From Nocardiopsis composta (GTDB lineage Bacteria > Actinomycetota > Actinomycetes > Streptosporangiales > Streptosporangiaceae): a DNA stretch of 64,000 nt. Below are positions 10,267 to 18,000 of the stretch, piece after piece. Location of the stretch: contig NZ_JACHDB010000002.1 in NCBI RefSeq assembly GCF_014200805.1, positions 248,001 to 312,000 of the forward strand, given 5' to 3'. Each line of letters starts with the position of its first letter. Position 1 is the stretch's first letter. Below the pieces are notes generated by a model. The model ran no database searches. It saw only the letters and a program-made list of their open reading frames with translations, and was not told the origin of the DNA. The translations under genes were made by a program, and so were the position numbers.

Positions 10267-10995
10267 ATGAGCCACGGACAGCAGTACCCGGGTGAGCAGG
10301 GGGAGCCCGGCCGCGGACCGGGCGGACCCGCAGGCCCCGGAGGGCCGGGCGGGTCAGGAGGGCCGGTAGGACCGCCGGGCGGACCGGCGGGCCCCGGGGT
10401 CCCCGGAGGCGCGGGCGGACCGGTGGGCGGAGAGCCCGGCCCCGGGCCGGCGCACGGGGGATACGGTCCCCCCGAGGCCGGACCGCCCGGGTACGGGACC
10501 TCGCGGGAGGAGCCGCCGCCCGGCTACGGCCTGCCGCCGATGGCCTCGCCGGGCGACACCGACGTCGTCGGCCGCCGGATCGTGCAGTACATCGTGGACG
10601 GGTTCCTCTCCTCGCTCCTGCCGGGTCTGGCCTACCTGGCGCTCTTCCCGCTGGCCTTCGCGCCCACCGAACCGGACGGGTCGCTGCGCAACCCGGCCCT
10701 GGCGCTGATCGCGATGCTGGTCGTGGTGGTGCTGTGGATCGCCATCTACATCGGCTACTGGGTGGTGTGGCCGGCCAAGGCCGGCGGCCGGACCCTGGGC
10801 ATGCGGCTGCTCGGGATCAAGGTGGTCCGGGCCGAGGGCGGCGAGCCGAGCATGGCCCAGCACTTCGTCCGCTGGATCCTGCTGCTGGTGGACGGGCTCT
10901 TCGCCGGCCTGGTCGGCCTGATCGTCATCCTGGCCTCCGACCGCCGGCAGCGGGTCGGCGACATGGCCGCCGGGACCCTGGTGGTGCGGGACTGA
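10267..10995 (+). CDS. RDD-family membrane protein with Gly/Pro-rich collagen-like N-terminus
   Basis: A 242-aa inner-membrane protein of unknown function. The first 95 residues are almost entirely Gly/Pro, including seven consecutive Gly-X-Y triplets around residues 20-40. The RDD domain follows: the conserved Arg-Arg in VVGRRIVQYIVDGF, helices near 112-132 and 142-166, WPAKAGGRTLGMRLLGIKVV, and a last helix with DRRQRVGDMAAGTLVV. The Gly/Pro segment probably lies in the cytoplasm as a disordered region; similar low-complexity N-termini are common in actinomycete RDD proteins. The start at 10267 overlaps no other gene. The gene is convergent with cds1, 18 nt apart. Confidence 0.88.
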   Translation: MSHGQQYPGEQGEPGRGPGGPAGPGGPGGSGGPVGPPGGPAGPGVPGGAGGPVGGEPGPGPAHGGYGPPEAGPPGYGTSREEPPPGYGLPPMASPGDTDVVGRRIVQYIVDGFLSSLLPGLAYLALFPLAFAPTEPDGSLRNPALALIAMLVVVVLWIAIYIGYWVVWPAKAGGRTLGMRLLGIKVVRAEGGEPSMAQHFVRWILLLVDGLFAGLVGLIVILASDRRQRVGDMAAGTLVVRD

Positions 10996-11013
10996 CCCGC
11001 CCGGGGGACCCGG

Positions 11014-12141
11014 TCAGCGCTTCTCCGGCGGGGACCACTCGCCGGAGGCCAGGAACCGCTCCAGGGCGGCGGTGTAGGGCGCCAGGTCCATGCCCTGGGC
11101 CGCCACCCAGGAGTCGTCGTAGTAGCTGTGCCGGTAGCGGTCGCCGCCGTCGCAGATCAGCGTGACCACGCTGCCGCGGGTCCCGTCGGCGAGCATCCGG
11201 GCGATGAGCTGCCAGACGCCCCACAGGTTGGTGCCGGTCGATCCGCCGGCGCACAGTCCGGTGACCGACTCCAGGTGGCGCATGGCGGCGATGCTCGCCG
11301 CGTCGGGCACCGGCAGCATCAGGTCGATGACGTCGGGGACGAAACTCGGTTCGATCCGCGGGCGCCCGATGCCCTCGATCCGGGACGGCATGCCGGTGGC
11401 GTAGTCCCGGGCCCCGGTCACCCAGCCGGGGAAGAACGCGGAGTTCTCCGGGTCGACCACGGCCAGCCGGGTGTGGTGCCGCCGGTAGCGCAGATAGCGC
11501 CCGATGGTGGCGGAGGTGCCGCCGGTCCCGGCGCCCACCACGATCCACTCCGGGATGGGGTGCCGCTCCATGGCCAGCTGCTCGAAGACCGACTCGGCGA
11601 TGTTGTTGTTGCCGCGCCAGTCGGTGGCCCGCTCGGCGTAGGTGAACTGGTCCATGTAGTGGCCGCCGGTCTCCGCGGCCAGCCGCTCGGCCTCGGTGTA
11701 CATCTCCGGTGGCCGGTCGACGAAGTGGCACCGGCCGCCGTACCGCTCGATCAGCGCGATCTTCTCCGGGCTGGTGGAGCGCGGCACCACGGTGATGAAG
11801 TCCAGCCCGATCAGCCGGGCGAAGTAGGCCTCGGAGACCGCGGTGGAGCCGGAGCTGGCCTCCACGATCGTGGTGCCCTCGCGGATCCAGCCGTTGGACA
11901 GCCCGTAGAGGAAGAGCGACCGGGCCAGCCGGTGCTTGAGGCTGCCGGTGGGGTGCACCGACTCGTCCTTCAGGTAGAGGTCGATGCCCCAGGACTCGGG
12001 CAGCGGGAAGACGTGCAGGTGCGTGTCGGCCGACCTGTTCGCGTCGGCGACCACCTTGCGGACGGCCTCGTCGACCCAGGCCCGGGTGCGCGAGCAGGAG
12101 CGGTCGACGGGGCCGTCGAGCGGTTCGGAGGACTCTGCCAT
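11014..12141 (-). CDS. cds1: PLP-dependent cysteine synthase-family protein (Cds1-like L-cysteine desulfhydrase)
   Basis: A 375-aa fold-type II PLP enzyme. Actinobacterial Cds1 (Rv3684 type) degrades L-cysteine to pyruvate, ammonia and hydrogen sulfide and so affects redox and respiration; that assignment is by resemblance. Visible features are the PLP lysine in HPTGSLKHR (Lys69), the [11 protein letters not shown] substrate loop, and the phosphate-binding [10 protein letters not shown]. The tail [19 protein letters not shown] is typical of this branch. ATG 12141 is the first start with a normal N-terminus. The frame continues upstream to 12591 but there it runs into repeated low-complexity DNA. 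A plain cysteine synthase or cystathionine beta-synthase is less likely. Confidence 0.85.
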   Translation of the reverse strand: MAESSEPLDGPVDRSCSRTRAWVDEAVRKVVADANRSADTHLHVFPLPESWGIDLYLKDESVHPTGSLKHRLARSLFLYGLSNGWIREGTTIVEASSGSTAVSEAYFARLIGLDFITVVPRSTSPEKIALIERYGGRCHFVDRPPEMYTEAERLAAETGGHYMDQFTYAERATDWRGNNNIAESVFEQLAMERHPIPEWIVVGAGTGGTSATIGRYLRYRRHHTRLAVVDPENSAFFPGWVTGARDYATGMPSRIEGIGRPRIEPSFVPDVIDLMLPVPDAASIAAMRHLESVTGLCAGGSTGTNLWGVWQLIARMLADGTRGSVVTLICDGGDRYRHSYYDDSWVAAQGMDLAPYTAALERFLASGEWSPPEKR

Positions 12142-12468
12142 GTCCGGCAGGTTATCCCGCGCCCGCCCGCACCGCGCGCCGGCCGGTCCCGTCCCCGGAG
12201 GCGTCCGCGGGCGGGCCCGGGCCGGCGGAGGACGGCGGTCCCGGCGTGTCCAGGGCGCTTCGGGGCCGCGGCGCCGGGATCGGCGGAGGCGGGCGCCCGG
12301 GCCCCGCCCCGGAGACCGCCGGGCGTGCGGTCGGCCGCCTCCCCCATCCGGCCACCGGCCGCTGCGGACCGGTCCGGTGAGCGGTCCTTGAAGGCCGCCG
12401 GGCAGCCCCGGCTCCGTTCCCCGGCCGCCGACTCCGCCCCTTCGCGTTCCGGACTCCTTCGCCGGGTG

Positions 12469-12766
12469 CGGCGTCTCGCGGGGCGAGGGTTCAAGCGGGC
12501 GGCGACGGCGGGAGTGCGCCGGGGGCGGCGGTCGTGCGCGGCGTTTCACGGGGCCGGGGTTCAGGCAGGCGGCGACGGCAGAGCAAGCCACGGGGCGGGC
12601 GCCCCACCCGGGCGCGGCGCCTCACGGGGCCGGGGTTCAGGCAGGCGGCGACGGCAGAGCAAGCCACGGGGCGGGCGCCCCACCCGGGCGCGGCGCCCCA
12701 CGGGGCCGGGGTTCAAGCAGGCGGCGACAGCGGGGGGTGGGCCGGGGGCGGTCCTGTGCGGCAGGG
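12469..12766 (-). repeat. Left array of 70-76-bp direct repeats (4 units)
   Basis: Four contiguous units start at 12469, 12539, 12615 and 12691. Units 2 and 3 (76 bp each) differ at only two bases. Units 1 and 4 are a shorter variant (about 70 bp) with a different second half. All share a core containing GGGTTCAAGC or GGGTTCAGGC followed by GGCGGCGAC. The array is the reverse complement of the right array. Confidence 0.85.
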
Positions 12767-13311
12767 CGGCTGGCGAGGGGGCGGGGGCCGCCTCCGCGTC
12801 ACCCCGGTGCCGCGGAGGCGGCCAAGCAGAGATCACCGAAACCCCTGACCTGGGCAAACGCGGAGGGTGAGGGGGAGGGGGAGCGCCCTGCGCACCTCGA
12901 CGTCGCCTCTGCGACGTGGGGGCGCGCATCCTGGGGCGGATCGGGTCGCCCAGGACCCCCGATGGTCGTGATCGGGGCGGCGACCGGGGGTCTTGGCCGA
13001 CCGGAAGACGGGGAAACCGGGGGCCGGAAACCAGGACGGGGCCGCGGAGCGGGAGAGGTCGCTTTCATCCCCTCAGAAGGGCCCCGTTCCACCACTCTGG
13101 GTAACCATCGGGGGGGCGGGGCGGGCCCCAGGGGTTACTACTCGCCGGTACACGTCGTTCGGGCCGCCGCCCGGGTGCGCAGGCCGCACCACCCCCGCCC
13201 GGCCGGTACTGAAGATCCGACATATAGGACACGGCCCCTTCCTGTCGGCAAGGCGGCCCCGGCCTGTTCTGGGATCTGTCTCTACTCCTTGCGAGAGCAC
13301 GGGCCAGGGAC

Positions 13312-13710
13312 GGCGAACCCCGCCCCTCGCTGTCGCCGCCGGCTTGAACCTCGGCCCCGTGGGGCGCCGCGCTCGGGTGGGGTGCCCGCCCTGTCCCTTC
13401 CTTTGCCGTCGCCGCCGGCTTGAACCTCGGCCCCGTGGGGCGCCGCGCCCGGGTGGGGCGCCCGCCCCGTGGCTTGCTCTGCCGTCGCCGCCTGCCTGAA
13501 CCCCGGCCCCGTGAGACGCCGCGCACGATCGCCGCCCCCGGCCCACCCCTCGCCGTCGCTGCCCGCTTGAAGCCTCGCCCTGTGGGGCGCCGCGCCCGGC
13601 CGGGGCGCTCGGCCCGCCGCTTCCTTTGCCGTCGCCGCCCGCTTGAACCCTCGCCCCGCGAGACGCCGTGCTCGCCTGGGCCGCCCGCCTCGTCGCTTCG
13701 GGGTGGGCGG
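13312..13710 (+). repeat. Right array of 71-76-bp repeats in inverted orientation (about 5-6 units)
   Basis: Units end at 13369, 13445, 13521, 13592 and 13668, with a degenerate partial unit to about 13710. The unit at 13446-13521 matches the reverse complement of the left unit 12539-12614 at all but one base. The unit at 13522-13592 is the 71-bp variant. The arrays therefore form an inverted pair around about 0.55 kb of unique DNA. Confidence 0.85.
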
Positions 13711-13815
13711 AGGCGCCCGGCAGGGCGGGGGCGATCCGCTGGATCGGAGGGCGGCGCGGGGCCGTTGTCCCGTCCCGGTGGGGGCGGAAGCGGGGGAGGG
13801 GGCGCGGAGAACGCC

Positions 13816-13852
13816 CGAGGCCCCGGTCCTCGGGGGGAGGAGCGGGGCCTCG
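13816..13852 (-). terminator. Terminator hairpin after the TPR gene
   Basis: Perfect 10-bp stem, CGAGGCCCCG (13816-13825) / CGGGGCCTCG (13843-13852), beginning 21 nt past the leftward stop at 13873. Confidence 0.6.
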
Positions 13853-13872
13853 GGGCGGGGCGGGTCCGGGGG

Positions 13873-14199
13873 TCAGTCCAGCGAGCCGCCGCTCATCGCG
13901 GCGTGCATCCTGCGGTGCGGGGCGGCCTCGTCGTCGCGGTTCTGCCGCTCCAGCGAGCGGGCCAGGGCGATGTGCGCCCAGCTGTCGCAGGGGTCGAGCT
14001 CGACCAGGCGGCGGAAGGTCCGCTCCGCCTTGGTGAGCTGGGCGGAGTGGAAGTAGGAGCGGCCGAGCAGCTCCAGGATGGAGCGGCTCTCCGGCTCGCG
14101 GTCGGCCAGCGGCTCCAGCACTCGGGCCGCCGCTATCGGGTCTCCCAGGTCGAAGTAGGACCGGCCGACGGCGAAGGTCTCGTAGGTGGAAGCCTGCAT
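13873..14199 (-). CDS. Small tetratricopeptide-repeat protein
   Basis: A 108-aa soluble protein with about two and a half TPR motifs: FAVGRSYFDLGDPIAAARVLEPL, RSILELLGRSYFHSAQLTKAERTFRRLVELDP and SWAHIALARSLERQNRDDEA, covering nearly the whole chain. TPR proteins are scaffolds for protein-protein contacts; no enzymatic domain is present and the partner is unknown. ATG 14199 is chosen because GAGGAGAGG precedes it at the right distance. It faces the same way as the carbonic anhydrase gene at 14336-14839, but a hairpin between them suggests separate transcription. Confidence 0.85.
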   Translation of the reverse strand: MQASTYETFAVGRSYFDLGDPIAAARVLEPLADREPESRSILELLGRSYFHSAQLTKAERTFRRLVELDPCDSWAHIALARSLERQNRDDEAAPHRRMHAAMSGGSLD

Positions 14200-14292
14200 C
14201 AGCGCCCCTCTCCTCGGGTGGTACGCCGTTACAGGCGTGCCAACCGCCGCCGCCGGCACGCTATTCCCGGCCGGGGCGGGTGGGGCGGAGGG

Positions 14293-14311
14293 GGAGCGGG
14301 AGGCCCGCTCC
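14293..14311 (-). terminator. Hairpin after the carbonic anhydrase gene
   Basis: Perfect 8-bp stem GGAGCGGG-agg-CCCGCTCC starting 25 nt beyond the leftward stop at 14336. Confidence 0.5.
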
Positions 14312-14335
14312 GGCAGGGGAGGGGTCCCGCCGGCG

Positions 14336-14839
14336 CTACTCGTCGACGATCTCCAGCTTGCCGGTGTCCACGTCGTACAGCGCCCCCGCCACCGGCAGCC
14401 CGTCGGGCAGCAGCGGGTGGTGGCGGACCCGCTCCAGGTCGTGCCGGAGCGCGCCGAGCTGGTCGTTGTCGGTGTGGAACTCCAGGCTGCGGGTGTCCAC
14501 CCCGTACTGGTCCCGGATCAGGTCGTGCACCTCGTCGTCGCCGGAGACCGAGGCCATCTTGCACTTGGTGTGCGGCATGATCAGCACCCGCTCCACCCCG
14601 AGCAGGTAGACCGCGAGCACCAGGGTGCGCAGCGTGTCATCGGTGACCCGGGCGCCGGCGTTGCGCAGGATCTTGGCGTCGCCCGGGCGCAGGCCCAGCA
14701 TGGTCAGCGGCTCGATGCGGGAGTCCATGCAGGTCACCAGGCCCAGGCCGCGGGCGGCGACCGGTTCCAGGCCGCTCAGCCGGAACGACTGGGCGTAGAC
14801 GGCGTTCGCGCTGAGCACGTCGTCGAATGCGCTGCTCAC
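14336..14839 (-). CDS. Beta-class carbonic anhydrase
   Basis: A 167-aa zinc enzyme that interconverts carbon dioxide and bicarbonate. The zinc and dyad residues are all present: Cys37-Met-Asp39-Ser-Arg41, then His90-Thr-Lys-Cys93 in IMPHTKCK. The spacing and the RNAGARVTDD segment are like the short actinobacterial type (mycobacterial Rv1284 style). The GTG start at 14839 (VSSAFDDVL) follows GAGGAGACCC. Cytoplasmic, with no signal peptide. The gene lies downstream of parC in the same direction but is separated by a strong hairpin. Confidence 0.9.
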   Translation of the reverse strand: MSSAFDDVLSANAVYAQSFRLSGLEPVAARGLGLVTCMDSRIEPLTMLGLRPGDAKILRNAGARVTDDTLRTLVLAVYLLGVERVLIMPHTKCKMASVSGDDEVHDLIRDQYGVDTRSLEFHTDNDQLGALRHDLERVRHHPLLPDGLPVAGALYDVDTGKLEIVDE

Positions 14840-14953
14840 TCGGGTCTCCTCAGGGTCGTGCGTGCGGCCGGCCGCGGTGCGCCGGCCCCTCCAGCCTGCC
14901 GGGTGGGCGGGCGGGAGGAGCGGGGCGCGCCGCGGCCGATCGATGGTCCGCGG

Positions 14954-14980
14954 CCCGGGGAGGCCGCGCGCCTCCCCGGG
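14954..14980 (-). terminator. Terminator hairpin after parC
   Basis: Perfect 10-bp stem, CCCGGGGAGG (14954-14963) / CCTCCCCGGG (14971-14980), with a 7-nt loop, 8 nt beyond the parC stop. Confidence 0.75.
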
Positions 14981-14988
14981 GCGGTGGA

Positions 14989-17484
14989 TCAGGCCTCGGC
15001 GGTGCCGAGGATGCCGGTGTCGTGCTGGCCGGTGCCGATGGAGGCGATCGCCCGGGGCTGGGGCTCGCCCGAGCCGTCCCGGCGGGGGTCCATGTCGGGC
15101 AGGCGCAGCGGGCCGCCGTCGGCGCGGAAGGCCCGCGCGGGCGCCCGGCCGACCCAGGCGAACACCAGGCCGTCCTCGCCCTTGAGGAAGCGGTGGCAGC
15201 GCACGCCGCCGGTGGCCCGGCCCTTGGCGGGGTAGGCCTCGAACGGGGTGACCTTCGCCGATCCGCCCTCGGTGGGCAGCAGGGCGTCCCCGGAGGTCGC
15301 CGCGGACATGGTCACCAGGACCGAGTCCTCGGGCATCGCGACCGCGCCGAACCACAGGACGCGGGCCCCCTCGGCCAGCTTCACCCCGGCCACGCCGCCG
15401 GCCGGCCGGCCCTGCTCGCGGACGGCGGAGGCGGAGAAGCGCAGCAGCTGCGCGTTGGAGGTGACGAAGACGAGATCCTCTTCGCCGGTGGCCAGCTGGG
15501 TCGCGCCGGCCAGGCGGTCGCCGTCCTTGAGCGCGATGATCTCGTAGTCGTCCCGGTTGGCGGGGTAGTCCCGGACCACCCGCTTGACCACGCCCTGCTC
15601 GGTGCCGAGGGCGAGGCCGGGGCCCTCGCCGTCCACCGCGGCGAGCGCGATCACCCTCTCGTCCTCGGCGAGGTCGGCGAACTCCTCCACCGGCAGCCCG
15701 GAGGCCAGCGGCGGGGCGTCCTCACCGGAGTCGGGGAGCTCGGGGAGCTCCACCACCGGCACCCGGATGACCCGGCCGAGGTCGGTGACGAGGCCGACGC
15801 CGCCGCGGCTGCGCGCGGGCAGCGCCGCGGCGACCGCGTCGTGCTGGGTGCGCAGCCCTTCGTAGACGCGCGGGATCGCCGCGCCCTTGCTCCGGCCGAG
15901 CATGCCGTCCGAGCCGAGCAGCACGTTGCACGGCACGTCGTCCATCTCCAGCGGGACGGCGGCGGTGCGCGCGGCGCCGTCGCTCTCCAGCAGGGTGGTG
16001 CGGCGCGGGGTGCCGAACTTCTTGGCGACCTCGGCGAGCTCCTTGGAGACCAGCCGGCGCAGCTTGGCGTCGGACTCCAGCACCGAGGTGAGCTCCTCGA
16101 TCTCCCTCTTCAGCTGCTCGGCCTCGTTCTCCAGCTCCAGCCGGTCGTACCGGGTGAGCCGGCGCAGCGGGGTGTCCAGGATGTAGCGGGCCTGGACGTC
16201 GGAGAGCGAGTAGGCCTCCATCAGCCGCTCGCGGGCCTGCGCGGTGTCCTCGGAGTCCCGGATGAGCGCGATGACGTCGTCGATGTTGAGCAGCGCGACG
16301 AGCAGGCCGTCGATCAGGTGCAGCCGGTCCAGCCGCTTGCTCCGCCGGTGCTCGCTGCGCCGCCGCACCACGTCCAGCCGGTGGTCGACGAAGACCTGGA
16401 GCAGCTCGCGCAGGCCCAGCGTCTGCGGCTGGCCGTCCACCAGCGCGACGTTGTTGATGCCGAAGGACTCCTCCATCGGGGTGAGCCGGTACAGCTCGGC
16501 CAGCACGCCCTCCGGGTTGAAGCCGTTCTTCAGCTCGATGACCAGCCGCAGGCCCTGGTTGCGGTCGGTGAGGTCCTTGAGGTCGGAGATGCCCTGCAGC
16601 TTCTTGGACTGCACGAGCTCCTTGATCCGGCCGACCACCTTCTCCGGCCCCACGCTGTAGGGCAGCTCGGTGACGACGATGCCGGTGCGGCGCGGGGAGA
16701 CCTTCTCGATGGAGACGGTGGCGCGGGTCCGGAAGGTGCCGCGGCCCTTGGCGTAGGCGTCGCGGATTCCGTCCAGGCCGACGATGGTGCCGCCGGTGGG
16801 CAGGTCGGGGCCGGGCACGAACTCCATCAGCTTCTCGAGGTCGGCGTCGGGGTGCGCGATCAGGTGCCGCGCGGCCGCGATGACCTCGCCGAGGTTGTGC
16901 GGGGCCATGTTGGTGGCCATGCCCACCGCGATCCCCGACGCGCCGTTCACCAGCAGGTTGGGGAAGGCGGCCGGGAGCACCTCCGGCTCCCTCTCCTGGC
17001 CGTCGTAGTTCGGCCGGAAGTCGACGACGTCCTCGTCGATGGAGGTGACCAGAAGCTCGGCGGCCCGGCCCATGCGCGCCTCGGTGTAGCGCATGGCGGC
17101 CGGGGCGTCGTCGCCGCCCAGCGACCCGAAGTTGCCGTGCCCGTCGACCAGCGGGACCCGCATGGCGAAGGGCTGGCTCATCCGGACCATCGCGTCGTAG
17201 ATGGCGGCGTCGCCGTGCGGGTGCAGCTTGCCCATGACCTCGCCGACGACGCGGGCGCACTTGACGTGCCCGCGGTCGGGGCGGAGCCCCATCTCGTTCA
17301 TCTGGTAGAGGATGCGCCGCTGCACCGGCTTCATGCCGTCGCGGGCGTCGGGCAGGGCGCGCTGGTAGATCACCGAGTAGGCGTACTCCAGGAAGCTGCC
17401 CCGCATTTCCTCCGAGACATCGATGTCGATGATCTTCTCGGCGAGTTCCTCGGGGGGCGGAGACGGAGACGTTGAACGGGCCAT
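14989..17484 (-). CDS. parC: DNA topoisomerase IV subunit A (GyrA-type)
   Basis: An 831-aa breakage-reunion subunit, partner of ParE. The winged-helix/tower region contains [30 protein letters not shown] and the catalytic tyrosine Tyr133 in [10 protein letters not shown]; the C-terminal third is a DNA-wrapping beta-pinwheel (repeated blades such as [11 protein letters not shown] and [12 protein letters not shown]). Ala93 occupies the position of the quinolone-resistance serine (E. coli GyrA Ser83), as in mycobacterial GyrA, which may lower intrinsic quinolone sensitivity. ATG 17484 ([14 protein letters not shown]) is chosen over the in-frame ATG at 17529 because the extra 15 residues are not family-like; neither has a strong ribosome-binding site. 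Confidence 0.93.
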   Translation of the reverse strand: MARSTSPSPPPEELAEKIIDIDVSEEMRGSFLEYAYSVIYQRALPDARDGMKPVQRRILYQMNEMGLRPDRGHVKCARVVGEVMGKLHPHGDAAIYDAMVRMSQPFAMRVPLVDGHGNFGSLGGDDAPAAMRYTEARMGRAAELLVTSIDEDVVDFRPNYDGQEREPEVLPAAFPNLLVNGASGIAVGMATNMAPHNLGEVIAAARHLIAHPDADLEKLMEFVPGPDLPTGGTIVGLDGIRDAYAKGRGTFRTRATVSIEKVSPRRTGIVVTELPYSVGPEKVVGRIKELVQSKKLQGISDLKDLTDRNQGLRLVIELKNGFNPEGVLAELYRLTPMEESFGINNVALVDGQPQTLGLRELLQVFVDHRLDVVRRRSEHRRSKRLDRLHLIDGLLVALLNIDDVIALIRDSEDTAQARERLMEAYSLSDVQARYILDTPLRRLTRYDRLELENEAEQLKREIEELTSVLESDAKLRRLVSKELAEVAKKFGTPRRTTLLESDGAARTAAVPLEMDDVPCNVLLGSDGMLGRSKGAAIPRVYEGLRTQHDAVAAALPARSRGGVGLVTDLGRVIRVPVVELPELPDSGEDAPPLASGLPVEEFADLAEDERVIALAAVDGEGPGLALGTEQGVVKRVVRDYPANRDDYEIIALKDGDRLAGATQLATGEEDLVFVTSNAQLLRFSASAVREQGRPAGGVAGVKLAEGARVLWFGAVAMPEDSVLVTMSAATSGDALLPTEGGSAKVTPFEAYPAKGRATGGVRCHRFLKGEDGLVFAWVGRAPARAFRADGGPLRLPDMDPRRDGSGEPQPRAIASIGTGQHDTGILGTAEA

Positions 17485-18000
17485 GCCGCCAATTCTGGCC
17501 CCCCGTACCGACCATCGCGAACACGGCACCCCCCGCTCGGCCTGCGGACGGGGCGAGCCCGATGGGAAGAGGGGCGCAGATCACCCGTTAGGGTTCCGTT
17601 AATACGACCTATACGGCGCACTCGCGGCGTTCGTGCGCAGTCGGGCGGCATCGAGGCCGACTACCCTGCGTGAGGGCCGTCCGGAGCCCGCCCGGAGCGG
17701 CCGCGTGCGGGGCCCGGGGAACGGGGGCGATGGATCTGGTGAGAACAACCACGCTTCGAACGGGAATGAGGAAGGGGGTCCCGGCGGCTCGGACGGCGTT
17801 ATTCCTGGTAGTCCAGTGGAATTACCGATCGTAACGCTTCCGTATCGTGGAAATATGTGGGGGCATGGTACGCTCATTCGCCGCGCTGTCAAGGCGGAGG
17901 GGCGAAGCGCCGCTAACCTGGAGAGCGCTCGACCGTCCGTCGCCCCAGCCGGAGGCGATGCGCCCCACCCTTTCCACCGCCGTCGCCGATAACGAGCCCT
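17485..18000. promoter_or_regulatory. Divergent promoter region between parC and mrpA, 516 bp
   Basis: GC drops between about 17780 and 17880, where promoters for the antiporter operon are likely. GATAAC at 17988-17993 lies 7 nt before the mrpA ATG and could be the -10 of a leaderless transcript, but no clear -35 is visible. No gene or riboswitch-like fold was recognised. Confidence 0.35.

Larger units (their letters stand above)
12142..13872. other. 1.7-kb non-coding region between cds1 and the TPR gene
   Basis: No gene is supported: open frames here have Arg/Pro/Gly-rich products and coincide with repeats whose 76-bp period is not a multiple of three. The region carries a left repeat array (12469-12766), a central segment (about 12767-13311) and an oppositely oriented right array (13312-13710). 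The central segment is less GC-biased around 13060-13110 and 13200-13300 but shows no recognisable gene or RNA. A terminator for the TPR gene lies at its right end. Confidence 0.6.

Noticed and set aside
12142-12591. N-terminal extension of the cysteine desulfhydrase by 150 residues
   Set aside because: The extension is Arg/Pro-rich, enters the repeat array, and the family begins near residue 1 of the chosen start.
12469-13710. Repeat arrays as a CRISPR locus
   Set aside because: Units are contiguous, 70-76 bp, without unique spacers, in two opposite orientations, and no cas gene is present.
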